The position numbers were made by a program, and so were the translations under genes. Under the pieces are notes generated by a model. That model did not search any database and had not been told where the DNA came from. It worked only from the letters and a program-made list of their open reading frames with translations. This document shows positions 1 through 10,329 of a DNA stretch of 64,000 nt, one piece after another; the first letter of the stretch is position 1; the number at the start of each line of letters is the position of its first letter. The stretch covers positions 1 to 64,000 of the forward strand of contig JARGSG010000090.1 of NCBI GenBank assembly GCA_030374805.1. The letters run 5' to 3'. This stretch comes from Gracilaria gracilis (taxonomy: Eukaryota > Rhodophyta > Florideophyceae > Gracilariales > Gracilariaceae).

Positions 1-738
1 CCAGCCAACTACTGAATAAAAGCGAATCCCGAATTTCATTGGTTTGCTCTTCATATAAGAGCGAGCTGCAGTACGCCCCTTGCAGCGTAGTGTCTTTTCA
101 TCTAACGAACTGACCCCAACCGGTACAGCCATCGTTGCAGCATTTCGAAGAAAATGTTCAAGAAGTTGACGACTGTGCCATAGCGGATCGGCTTTTGCCA
201 AGTCAGAATCATATGCTGGATACAATCGTAGTGCTGCTCTAATGTTCAGAAACGCATCTCTACCCATTGTCTTTTTGAAGAATGGAATACCCAAGAGGTC
301 AGAAGAGCACCAATAGTCTCGTAAACGGTTCAAACTGTGCACAGAGGTAGCCAGTTCAAGACCAAGATAGGCCAATAACTCCTCCATTCTGAGAGACTTA
401 GATCGTTTACCTTCCTTTATCAACTGTCGGCTGGTCCACATTCTCATGCATTGCAGATAAGTACTGTTCAGAAACAGATTGAAAAACCCTAGTTCTTTTC
501 TTTGGCAAAAGGACCTTCTTATTAGCTGCTCCTTCATCAATAAAGGACCACTTTTTTCTTTCCAATGTCCGCAATAAGGCACCATCTCATAAAGTCCTTG
601 CTGCTCAGCGCATGCAAGAGCTGTAACTTCGAACTTCTCCTCCTCGTGTTCCTCAAAGTATGTTTCACCGGCGCAATCAAATGTGAACTCTTTGATGTTC
701 GAGGCATACGCTGTTTCGTCATCTTGGTGGAGATTCAT
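1..738 (-). CDS. piggyBac-family (DDE_Tnp_1_7) transposase, 5' part, runs off the left edge
   Basis: The minus strand is open from an ATG at 738 to the window edge (246 codons, no stop). After an acidic N-terminus of about 100 residues comes the piggyBac core: a tract reading ELLAYLGLELATSVHSLNRL, then a YW and a FKKTMGRDAF motif, then VGVSSLDEKTLRCKGR. The D of the DEK motif, near residue 215, corresponds to the first catalytic Asp of the piggyBac DDD triad, and the following KGR and YMKSKPMKFG stretch is typical of the family. The second and third Asp and the Cys-rich C-terminus would lie outside the window. These enzymes excise and insert precisely at TTAA. The frame looks intact as far as it can be seen. 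Domesticated PGBD-type host genes share this fold, so a mobile copy is inferred. Confidence 0.85.
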   Translation of the reverse strand, partial: MNLHQDDETAYASNIKEFTFDCAGETYFEEHEEEKFEVTALACAEQQGLYEMVPYCGHWKEKSGPLLMKEQLIRRSFCQRKELGFFNLFLNSTYLQCMRMWTSRQLIKEGKRSKSLRMEELLAYLGLELATSVHSLNRLRDYWCSSDLLGIPFFKKTMGRDAFLNIRAALRLYPAYDSDLAKADPLWHSRQLLEHFLRNAATMAVPVGVSSLDEKTLRCKGRTAARSYMKSKPMKFGIRFYSVVGW

Positions 739-1136
739 AGGTTTCGATTGTAGATATATAAATACATTCAGAGTATCATGAAAAGGTTGGTATGGTGGCA
801 GTTGCGATCAGATAAGAACAGAGTCCGCACGTTTTGGCGGACACATGTTGCGTTCGGGTTTTAGAGGCTTCAGTACGGTGCACACATTACGTACTGTCAA
901 TAGGAACAATAAAACAAGCTCGTGTTTGAGACCAAAAAGGCTCCTATCCTCTACACCTATTGCCATAGTTGGGAGATTGTTTTCAAATGACCAGTTGCTA
1001 CTCGTTGCTTTTATGTCTACTGATGTAGACATAATTTTCGAAACACATGGCAACCTGGTAACGAGTTGTTCCATTCGTGAACCAATCAAGATAGAGTCTT
1101 ACGTCTATTTCACTAGACAAAAAATTTTAGGTTCAA

Positions 1137-1150
1137 AAGGGTTAACCCTT
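1137..1150. repeat. Palindrome centred on TTAA, possible piggyBac end(s)
   Basis: The 14-base palindrome AAGGGTTAACCCTT has TTAA (1142-1145) at its centre. piggyBac elements insert at TTAA and their ends commonly start CCCT or CCCTT just inside it. This site lies about 400 bases upstream of the transposase start, where that element's right end would be expected. The sequence to the right, starting CCCTTGTCAGGCGG, also looks like a piggyBac terminus, so two ends may abut here. No partner end is visible, and a chance palindrome remains possible. Confidence 0.35.
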
Positions 1151-2316
1151 GTCAGGCGGACCAGCACTAGGTCAAAAAGTGCCAAAAACTTCAAAATGGT
1201 AGCTAGTATAACTTCGTACTTGCTGGATCGAGTAGATTTAAAATTAATGTGCTCGAAAAATATTTGTCCTTTCTTTATTTCCAATACATTATATGGCAAA
1301 TGAGCGAGACGCAGTCTCCAACGCAATAAGCGGCCAGAACGCTCCGATATGAAGAAGAGCCATCTCAATCATGAGTGAACCGTGTGCACGGGAAAATTAG
1401 CACCCATGAAGTAAAGGCTTAGTGTGCACCATGCCCCCCTTACGACGAGACATTTATTCTCCAAAACGAAACAAATCTTCTCATGCACGTTCAACAAACG
1501 AAAACAGTATCAAATTGGCTTGCGATTCCCCTCTGGGTGGTTTGAAACAAAAGAAAGCCTACCTGGTAGTAACTACAATCCGTGTACACCAAATTTTAAA
1601 GTCCCTGTTTCGGTACTTAAAACACTCGTGCCGTGCTTACAGCCTATATTGTAATGCACTTTCCGCAAGCGGGAAACCACCAAAATACGTCCGTGGGATA
1701 TAAGCTCCAAAAGGCTGATGGTGCTCACAAGTTGGGCAGTAGTCAGGCTATACGACTAGTCCAGTAAAGTGGGAAACCGTATGTTAGACTTCCTTTGATT
1801 GGGTGTCAGAGCCAAACTTGTTTCAAGGGAGGTTCCGCTCTCTACATTTGGTCTAATGCGTTACAGCGGACCTTCTAGTCATCGAAAGATGTGGCTCTTT
1901 GTGTGTCTTTAATCATAGCTTTCGGTGAATGCCAGGAGAGGCGGGTCTGAAGGCAAGAAAAAAAGAGATCCTGAAATGTAAAGGCAGAACCGGCTTCAGG
2001 TGGTAAGTCGGTGTGTGGTGTAGAGCACTTGCCCTTGGCAGGGACTGAGGGGGATGCCACTCATATATCCGCTGTTATTTTCACCTGAACTTCCCACTAT
2101 TATGAAGTCTATTTGCCTATTTGGCCCAAATTAGGGATCTGCCTATGAAGGGTAAAATTAGCGGGACACGTGTGTGCCCGCGCCCGATTACCGGATGCGC
2201 CGTTGCAAGAGTTCCACGGAGGTACACGTGGGTAGTGTTGGTCGGCGTGCCATGTACTTAGATATTCTAGTGCAATTTGTCAGCCGTATATAAGTGGCGG
2301 CACTTGCCGCCACTGT
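1151..2316. other. Non-coding interval with a TATA-like box and a perfect hairpin
   Basis: No ORF here has recognisable protein features. Near the right side there is a TATATAA box around 2286-2292, followed by the perfect inverted repeat GTGGCGGCA-CT-TGCCGCCAC (2294-2313). It ends three bases before the target duplication of the LTR element, so this is the sequence the element inserted into. Confidence 0.4.
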
Positions 2317-2321
2317 ACGGA
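2317..2321. repeat. Target-site duplication ACGGA (left copy)
   Basis: ACGGA directly precedes the TG of the left LTR, and the same five bases directly follow the CA of the right LTR at 13851-13855. Five bases is typical of Ty3/Gypsy integrases. The match shows that both LTRs belong to one insertion. Confidence 0.9.
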
Positions 2322-2829
2322 TGTAGTACAATGAGACCTCATTGGGTTGGTGCCACGTGGGCTACTGGTGCGCCTTGCTGGCTGCACTGTACCCAATTGG
2401 TATTCTGTATTTTATAATTTCTAATTTCTAATTTATAGTCTAGGATAGCTTAGCATTGCTGGCCCATGACAGTAGGTCATGGGTGCAGCCGGTGACGTCA
2501 TGCCCACATGGGAGATCGGCGTCGGTGCACCTTGTATATATTACGGTGCACCTCGCCTTCCCCCTTGGGTATTGTAAAGTCAGGCACCATTAGGGCAGTA
2601 ACCTATACCATCTTGGTCACTTGCTACTCTATTACTATTCAGGTTTTACCGCGCGTCGACGTCTACTACCGTACACCTACACGGTCTAGACTAGTTGCCC
2701 CGCCGTTTGCCCCTGCGGGTTTCAGGTGCCCTACTACCATATTGGTTGTGTGTTTTTCCCCTTTAGGTTGAGCCCTCGCGCGCTCCCTCTACCAGGCGGA
2801 CCCCACACCTTATCGGTATTTGTACGACA
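2322..2829 (+). repeat. 5' LTR of element 1 (508 bp)
   Basis: Starts TGTAGTAC and ends GTACGACA, giving the TG...CA ends and a short inverted repeat. It is nearly identical to 13344-13850: two substitutions and a one-base indel by eye. It contains a TATATAT box near 2535 inside a GGTGCAC inverted repeat, a plausible promoter core. Confidence 0.93.
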
Positions 2830-2832
2830 TTT

Positions 2833-2850
2833 TGGTCTCCCGACTTAGAA
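2833..2850 (+). other. Primer-binding site of element 1
   Basis: TGGTCTCCCGACTTAGAA lies three bases after the LTR. Element 2 has TGGTGTCCCGACTTAGAA at the same place, and the minus-strand relic near 31.6 kb has a similar CCCGACCTAGAA stretch. A leading TGG pairs with a tRNA CCA end. I cannot name the tRNA. Confidence 0.7.
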
Positions 2851-2976
2851 GTTTCTTGGTTTTTGTCGTACCTTTACTGGTGAACAGAAGACATTCGAAA
2901 GGATTCTGGAAGTTCACACACCTATTTGGTTTCGTAGGAATACTCGCGAAGCAATTGGATACCACTATTGGTCACT

Positions 2977-5140
2977 ATGGAAAGACCTAAAAGGATTACT
3001 CGTGGCTCTAGCGCGCCACCTAGCCACAAGGGTTCTGCTGCGGCTTCGGCCGCTAAACCCATTCTGGATAATCCCGAGGAGTTGCTTCGGCAACCTCGGG
3101 CCGGAACCTCAAAGGATACGGGCACTCAGCCACCGTTGGCTCCTGAACCTAACAAGGATTTGCCGACAACGGTTGAGGACCTTTGGCCCCAATTGGAAGA
3201 TCGAGCGAAAGCTCTTTTTACCGCTACGGTTAATGAAGCTATGACCTCAATGGACATGGACGCCGTTACCCGCTTGGTGGTTGATCGAGCCGTGCACGAG
3301 CTCTCTCAACGCATACCTAAATTGGTTGAAACATACCTCTTAACGGGTGCCCGGGAGCATTTCTACCGAGTGGTTCAAGACCTTTGGGTTTCTGAAGGAA
3401 TGGCGGAAGCCAAAACCCCTGGGGTAAATGTGGTTACTCGCATACCACAAGGGATCCCTGCCGGTTCTTCCGCACCAATCAAGCCAATTCCGGCCGATAG
3501 TGCGTACCTACAAGGTTTAAGGCAAGGTCAAGAGGGCCATATAGAGATGAGCCCTCGAGACGTGTACTTGCCACCCATTGGAGGTAACGTTCGAAAGGAC
3601 ACCAAGGCTGGTGGACCTGAGGACGATTCGTCTGACCCAGAAGAGGGGCGACGAAGAAGAAACCGCAAGGGTAAAGAAAGGAGGAGGAGAAAGGGAAAGA
3701 ATCGCGGCTACGACTCTGACCCCGATTCCTCGAGCTCCGATACCGATACTGGTTCATCGTCGGATGATGACCGTAAAGGTAGACGCAAGAAGAAACCGAA
3801 CAGGTTGGCGAAGAAGTCGTCAAAGAGAGACCGTAAAGGTAAGAAGAAACGGTACGAGTCGTCCGACTCGGATTCGGACACCGATACAACCCTAGAGGTG
3901 CGTCAGCCGCTGAACGATATGTTCACCAAAGCGGTTGATTATAGGTCATATCGGTTGAGAAAACCGATCCTCTGCTTACACCCAAGAGGTTGCGCAGAAG
4001 ATCACCAAGCACCACAAGAAGCTCAGCTTCCAGATGGGTGATACTACCTTCACAGGTGATGATCCCATTGCGGTAATTGAGTTTCTACAGAAGTTCAAGA
4101 TTGCATGCGACCAAAATGGTTTTTCCGAAGGCGCTGCCATGTGGTTATTCCAGTTTTACCTTAAAGGTCAAGCTTACCACTTGCTGCAAGGCAGGCTCCG
4201 TGGAAATACCCTGGCGGTTGATGAAGACGGGACAGAGATGTTAGAGACGTACCCAGAAGTGGTTAATTTCATGTTGGAAACTTACGCTACCGATGAGGTT
4301 ATCCAGGAAGGTTACGCTGAGGTGCAGGCATATCGCCAACGCTCTAGCCAAACCGAAATGGAATTCTCGTTGGGCCTTTGGAATCTGGCCACCCGATGCG
4401 GTAATGTCTTTACCACTAGTAGGTTGAAGTCGCTCTTTGCCGACAATGTCGACAAAGCGATCCGGTCGCAGATACGCAATTACCTGGCGAACAACCGTAA
4501 GGTGGACTATAATGGGCTTGCCCGTTATGCCCAGGGACTAGGCGACACTCTCCGTCACGGAAAGAAGCCGTCGGCGTCCCATACCTCAAAGGATAAACCG
4601 AAACAGTCAGTATTGGAGCTAGAAGAAAGCACTACCTCAGAGGGAGACTCGCTCATTCGCGTACCAACAGGAATGGCAGTTCATCTCGTAACTGCGCCGC
4701 AGGCTCAGTCACGAGCCACCTCCATTGGTAATTGGTCGTCGACAGTACCACCAGATTCGGTAAGGTCGCCACCAAGTGCGGCGAGCACTCAACAAACCTC
4801 AACGGGTGGTTCGCAAGCATCTTCATATGCTACAGCACCAACCAATCCGGTTACCCGACCTACCTCTATGGCAATGCGTGATCCCCAGACAGGTGGATTG
4901 GTTTGCTGGCTCTGTTTGTCGCCAGACCATCTGGCGAACAGATGTGACAAAATACCCCCAGGGGTGCGCGAACATCTAATCAGTGCCAGGCAGCAAAACC
5001 ACCGTAACCTATATGGATCTGGAAAGAGGGTACAAGCTCAACCATCACCATCTCAGGTTCATCTCGTCGAGGAAACACCAATCTTGGAGAAGGACAGTCC
5101 CGCTCAGGAGGAGCAGGAAAACACCGAACGGTTAGCGTAG
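2977..5140 (+). CDS. gag: gag region of element 1 (fossil)
   Basis: The N-terminal part carries an ILDNPEELLRQ motif that recurs in element 2 (ILDDPEELFRH). It is followed by a helical tract and a very basic and Ser/Asp-rich linker. The second half is the retrotransposon Gag core, closely matched by element 2 around 54.17-54.7 kb. A late Cys-rich motif of CWLCLSPDHLANRC form is a zinc-knuckle-like nucleic-acid-binding motif. Gag packages the element RNA and its enzymes. The region is not one clean frame. Confidence 0.8.
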
Positions 5141-5160
5141 GGGCCACCCCTAACCGTGAA

Positions 5161-8100
5161 TTGGAAGGCCCGTCGATACCGGAACGGGAAACCTTAATGG
5201 TGGAAAAAGAAGAATCAGATGTACCCAGTGTGGTGTGTCTAATGAAGTACAATAAGTATAAAGTTAATGCTTCAGTAAGCTTTCTCAATTACCTACAGGT
5301 CCCCGTTGCGTGTGTACTCGATACCGGCGCCGGTCCGAATGTGCTAAACGCTCGCGTCATACCCGATGCGGTCTTGCGGAACATTCGGCCTGCCCCGACT
5401 ATCAACCCGCTGGTGGACGCTAATGAGCGCCCACTGCACCTTAGAGGAATGTTAACCACTGTGGTACAACTTGGAACCTTGAAGGTGAAGCTCAATTTCT
5501 TTGTGGTGGATCGTTTGGCGACAGACTGTATCCTCGGGACCAACTTTATTGACAAACATGTCAAGGCAATTTTGCCAGGGTCCCGAACGGTCGCTCTCCG
5601 TCAAGGTGGTCGTATTGCCATACTGGGTAATACGCAGACCAAAAATGGTTGGCGTGAGAAGCCGAGGTTCAATATACCCACCGAAACGGTTTCAAACAAG
5701 ATACGGCTCACCAAATTGGTTTCAATTCCGGCTATGACCCAAATGGTAGTGAATGTCTCATGCGCAGTTCCAGGATTGGTAATGCTACAGAACCATCCTA
5801 GGTTGGCAGAAAGACATCTCGCCTTGATGGCAAACGGGATTATCGACAACATCCCTAACCAATCCTTCAAGGTGTACTTGAGTAACTTTAGCAATCACAT
5901 TGTTAAGTTACCCAAGAATACCACTATTGGAATCGCATTGCCGGCACCACAAGGGGTTTTCACGGTCTCACCTAGTGGGTTGGGCGAGGTCGCCACCTCT
6001 AAGGAAGGGGGGGGAACGGATGCGCCATACCCTGCATATGCGCCCCCGTTATCGACAAATACCAAAATGGAACAGAAGATCGCCAATACCTTTAAGGTTG
6101 GAGATCAGGAAAAGACTATGGAACTGGACCCAGTGCGGAATTGGAGAGAGGAAGTCCAGATCGGTGCGGAGAACCAGGCTCTCCGAGACCGGATCCTCAG
6201 TCTCTTAGAAGAATTTGAACCCATGTGGTCGGGCCGGTTGGGCCAAATTGAGGCTACAGAGCACCGTATTGATATGGTGCCTGGCTGGAAACCCATTTAC
6301 CAGCAGCCTTACCGTGCAGGTCCAAAAGCCCGGGAGGTTGAGCTCAATGAGGTCGAGAGAATGCTCCGTGAAGGTGTCATAGAACCAGCAAATGCGGACT
6401 GGGCCAGCCCTGTGGTTCTCGTCACAAAGAAGAATGATACCCGTATGCGGTTTCTGTGTGGACTACAGAAGACTGAATAGTATGACCATTAGGGATTCGT
6501 ACCCAATACCTAGAATGAACGAGTGTATAGATTCGTTGGGCAACGCCAAGATCTTTACTACGCTCGATGCCAATTGTGGTTATTGGCAGGTACCTATCAG
6601 GGAAGAAGACAAGGACAAAACTACGTTTACTTGCCACGCTGGGTTATTCCGCTTTACGCGTATGCCCTTTGGGTTGCGAAATGCCCCGGCTACCTTTCAG
6701 AGGGCGTTAGATATAATCCTTTCGAAGGTGAAGTGGAGAACCGCTCTGGTATACATCGACGATGTAATCATATATTCCAGAACGGTAGAGGAACATTTCC
6801 ACCATGTTAGGGAAGTTTTGAACCTTTTGAGGGAATCTGGAGTAACGTTGAAGCTCCGCAAGTGCGAATTCTTCACCAAAGAGGTAGAATACCTTGGTCA
6901 TATCATCAGCCCTGGGAGGTTAGAAGTGACGCCGCGGAATATCCGGGCCGTGCGGGAGGCGAAGCCACCCACGTCCCAGACGGAAATCCGATCCTTTATA
7001 GGTTTGTGCAATGTGTACCGCCGTTTTATCAAGGGATTTGCCAAGATAGCGGCTCCCCTCAACAGGAAGCTGCTGAAAGGTCAACCTACAAGGTTTGAAT
7101 GTCTTACCAATGAGGAAATGGATGCGTTCGAGGCGCTGAAACATGCGCTCTTGACACCTCCCATCTTGGCATTACCCAAAGCTGGTTTACGATACACGTT
7201 AGATACTGACGCTTCGGACGCCCAAATTGGTTGTTGTCTTATGCAGGAGCAAGAAAACGGCGACAAACTACCTATAGGGTACTGGAGCCGTGCTTTGCAC
7301 GCTGCAGAAAAGAACTACACAACAACCGAAAAGGAATGTCTGGCAGTAGTCTGGAGCATGTTGATGCTCCGTCCCTACCTATATGGTGAAAGGTTCACGC
7401 TTCGAACCGACCATGATGCCCTACGGTGGATACTGGGTCTGGCCGACGCATCAGGCAGACTTGCCCGATGGCGGTTACGACTTTCAGAGTTCGAGTATGA
7501 CGTACAGTACCGTCCAGGTATCAAGCACAATGTCGCAGACGCGATGTCTCGCATTACCACAGATGGTTTGGACACCGAGCCGGTAGAGGATGATATCCCA
7601 TGCTTTACCATCTCTACCAACCCTGATGGTGATACCTTAGAAGGTTACTGGACTCTACCCGAAGAGGATACGTGGTTTAGTGATGCCATCGCTCGGGAAA
7701 TACTCGCCCTCGAGGAAACAGACGTCATGCCAATTACCCGCGAGGAATTCCTGAGAGAGCAAGCAAACGATGTTTATTGCCGCTCTCTCATGGACCAAGT
7801 AGGTATGAAAGACTCGAACTTTGACGTCGACCGAAATGGTTTCCTGGTGAGGCGAGCTCCTATTGATGGTTCCCTTCAGAAGGTAGTGCCCAAGGTGCTG
7901 CGCCCTCGGGTGCTGTACCTAGCCCACTACCCAAGGCTATCAGGACACCCTGGAGGTACGAGAATGTACTACACCTTGAGGCAAGGGTACTACTGGCCTC
8001 ATATGGCTAATGAGATATATACCTTTGTAGGTCAATGTGAATCTTGCGTACGTATCCGTGGAGGTCTCCGGAAGCACAGGAAATACTTGAAGTTATTCCC

Positions 8101-9419
8101 TGCAGCGGGTCCTCTCGAGTTCGTCGCAATAGACCTTCTGGGTCCATTACCAAAAACCACAAGGGGATATCAGTACATCATCGTAATCACCGACAGGTTC
8201 TCGAAGCTCACGCGAGCGATACCCTTGAAGGACACGAAATCGACGACCCTCGCGGTGGCGTTCTTGAACAATTGGATCTACCCGTATGGTGCACCGCTTT
8301 ATCTACTTACCGACAATGGTTCGAACTTAGCTTCGAAGTTCTTTGAAGCTGTTTGTAACCTCTTGGGTATTAAGCACTACTTCACTACTGCCTACCATCC
8401 GCAAACGAATGGGCAAAGTGGAGCGCTTTAACCGAACACTGGTATCTAGGCTGCGACATTATACGGAAGAACACCAAACTGGTTGGGACGAGCTCGTGCA
8501 GCCCTTGACATATGCATATAACCTTCAGGTTCATCGAGCGACGCAAACTACGCCGTTCGATCTAATACTGTCAAGACACCCACCAGGTATTGTTGTTGAA
8601 GGGGACCCATTAGGACAAGAAGCCGCCGGAGCGCTCACACCGTCACAGGTCAAACGGAATACCCTTTTGAGGTTGAGACGTGCTCTCAAGTATGCTGAGA
8701 GCAAGCTCACAGCATCCCAGAAGAGGTACAAGGAGGACTACGACCGTAAGGTAACCCAAGTGGTAACGGCTACGCCGGGTCAATATGTCTTTATTGACCA
8801 CCCCCCGAAAGGAGCTAAACCACGACCGGGTGATGAAGCTGATGATGAAGCTATTGATAGAGATATCAATTCTAAGCTTCTTCCGAAATCATCGGGACCT
8901 TTCAAGGTAGTTCGGTCGACCGACCACACGGTAACGGTGAACCAAGATGGTGTAGAGAATACAATCTCTATTGACCGAATCACGGTTGCACCTCAGACGG
9001 TTCAGTCCAGGAAGGAACGCGGAGAATCCGCGCGTGACCCACAAGCGGTTGCCCTGAGGACTCAGCCTCGGGAAGACGGGACACCCATCGAGGTTAATGA
9101 TGACGCACAGGGTGACGACCCAGACTACGTACCACCTGCGGGGATTACGGTTGCTCCTTCAGAGGAGACACCTACCCCTAGTGGTACCGATGCTCATCTA
9201 AACCAAAGTGGTGAAACGATACCAGCCCAGGTCTCTAATGAGTTCCCAGTGGAACGCCTTGTAGGTCACCGCCGTACCCAAGAAGGTCTGAAGTACACAG
9301 TACGCTGGTATGGCTGGGGGGCTGACGGTGATACCGCCGAGCCGCCCTCTGCCATACCACACCATTTCAGGGTAAGCTACTGGAACCGCAAGGGAGAGGA
9401 CATGCCGAATGATGGGTAA
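5161..9419 (+). CDS. pol: pol region of element 1: protease, RT, RNase H, integrase, chromodomain-like tail (fossil)
   Basis: Domains in order: aspartic protease with a DTGAG motif near 5.32 kb; reverse transcriptase with the YIDD active site near 6.75 kb; Gypsy-type RNase H with TLDTDASD near 7.2 kb; an integrase with an HHCC zinc-binding part near 7.9-8.05 kb and a DDE core (AIDLLGPLP and LLTDNGSNLASKFFE motifs); and a C-terminal chromodomain-like segment with VRWYGW near 9.3 kb. Chromodomain tails direct insertion into marked chromatin in chromoviruses. The gene is interrupted in this copy. Confidence 0.88.
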
Positions 9420-10329
9420 ACCTTAGAGGTAATGCAGTCCCCCAAGGAAGGGGGAAAAAGCACATTGTAATGAGGAGTACCAAAGTCGGTTCGGACACTC
9501 ACCGGGAAGGTACAACCAGAAGGAAGCATTCCATGAGGGTACGTCCAAGGAGCGGTAGCGCTAAAGACGGACGCACCGTTGTACGCGCGCCGTTACACAC
9601 GCGCCATGCACGTGCGCGGCACGCGCGCGAACCCGCACGGTGGAAACATTCAAAAAATTGTGTCTTTTTTATTTGACGAGGCATACGCGCGCTTCTCGTG
9701 GCGCGCCGTGCGGAGTAACCGATTCGGTTTACACTATTGTGTGTAGGGAGCGAGCAACGGCATGGTCAAAAAATCTAAGTATTTTGACCGTGCCGCGCTC
9801 CCGAATCGGCCATTCCCAGCCTCTGAAACCCCTTGGTTCTCGAGATACAGACCAAAAGGGTTTTCTGCGTTTTCACTACCATATGGAGCGGTAATTTTCC
9901 GGTCAAATATTTTGATTCGCCTTGCAAGTAACCTCCAGGGTGAAACACCGCACGTGCGCCCATGCATGGTGAGAGGCCATGCAGACCAATCCAGGTACAT
10001 TGCTGGCCACCGCGCGCAAGCGCGTGGCACGTCACCTCACCTCACGGGGAGGCAAAACCGCTCGCTGACCCGCGCGGAGGCGAAGCGTCGTACCATCACG
10101 GTGAATCCATACTACGAGCACGCAAATGTGGCTCCAGATGGAACCAATTTACCTACAAGGAACTACGCTTCACCCACCGTGGTACGCTGGTCTAAGGAAG
10201 GGGGAGGGGAGTTATTTTCGCGTTTCCGCCTCGCAATGCCCCTCGATGGAAATTGGAAACTAACATGGAAACACATAACTTTTAACTTTACTGAAAGAGC
10301 AATACCAACAGGGATGCAGAAGTGGTTAC
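9420..10329 (+). other. Element 1 interval between pol and the antisense gene, with internal purine tract and hairpin
   Basis: A purine-rich tract AAGGAAGGGGGAAAAAG lies around 9446-9462, just after pol, and could act as an internal polypurine tract. At about 9745-9804 there is a long hairpin: GGGAGCG...CGGCATGGTCAAAA is repeated inverted as TTTTGACCGTGCCG...CGCTCCC around a ten-base loop. No convincing protein is encoded. Confidence 0.5.
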
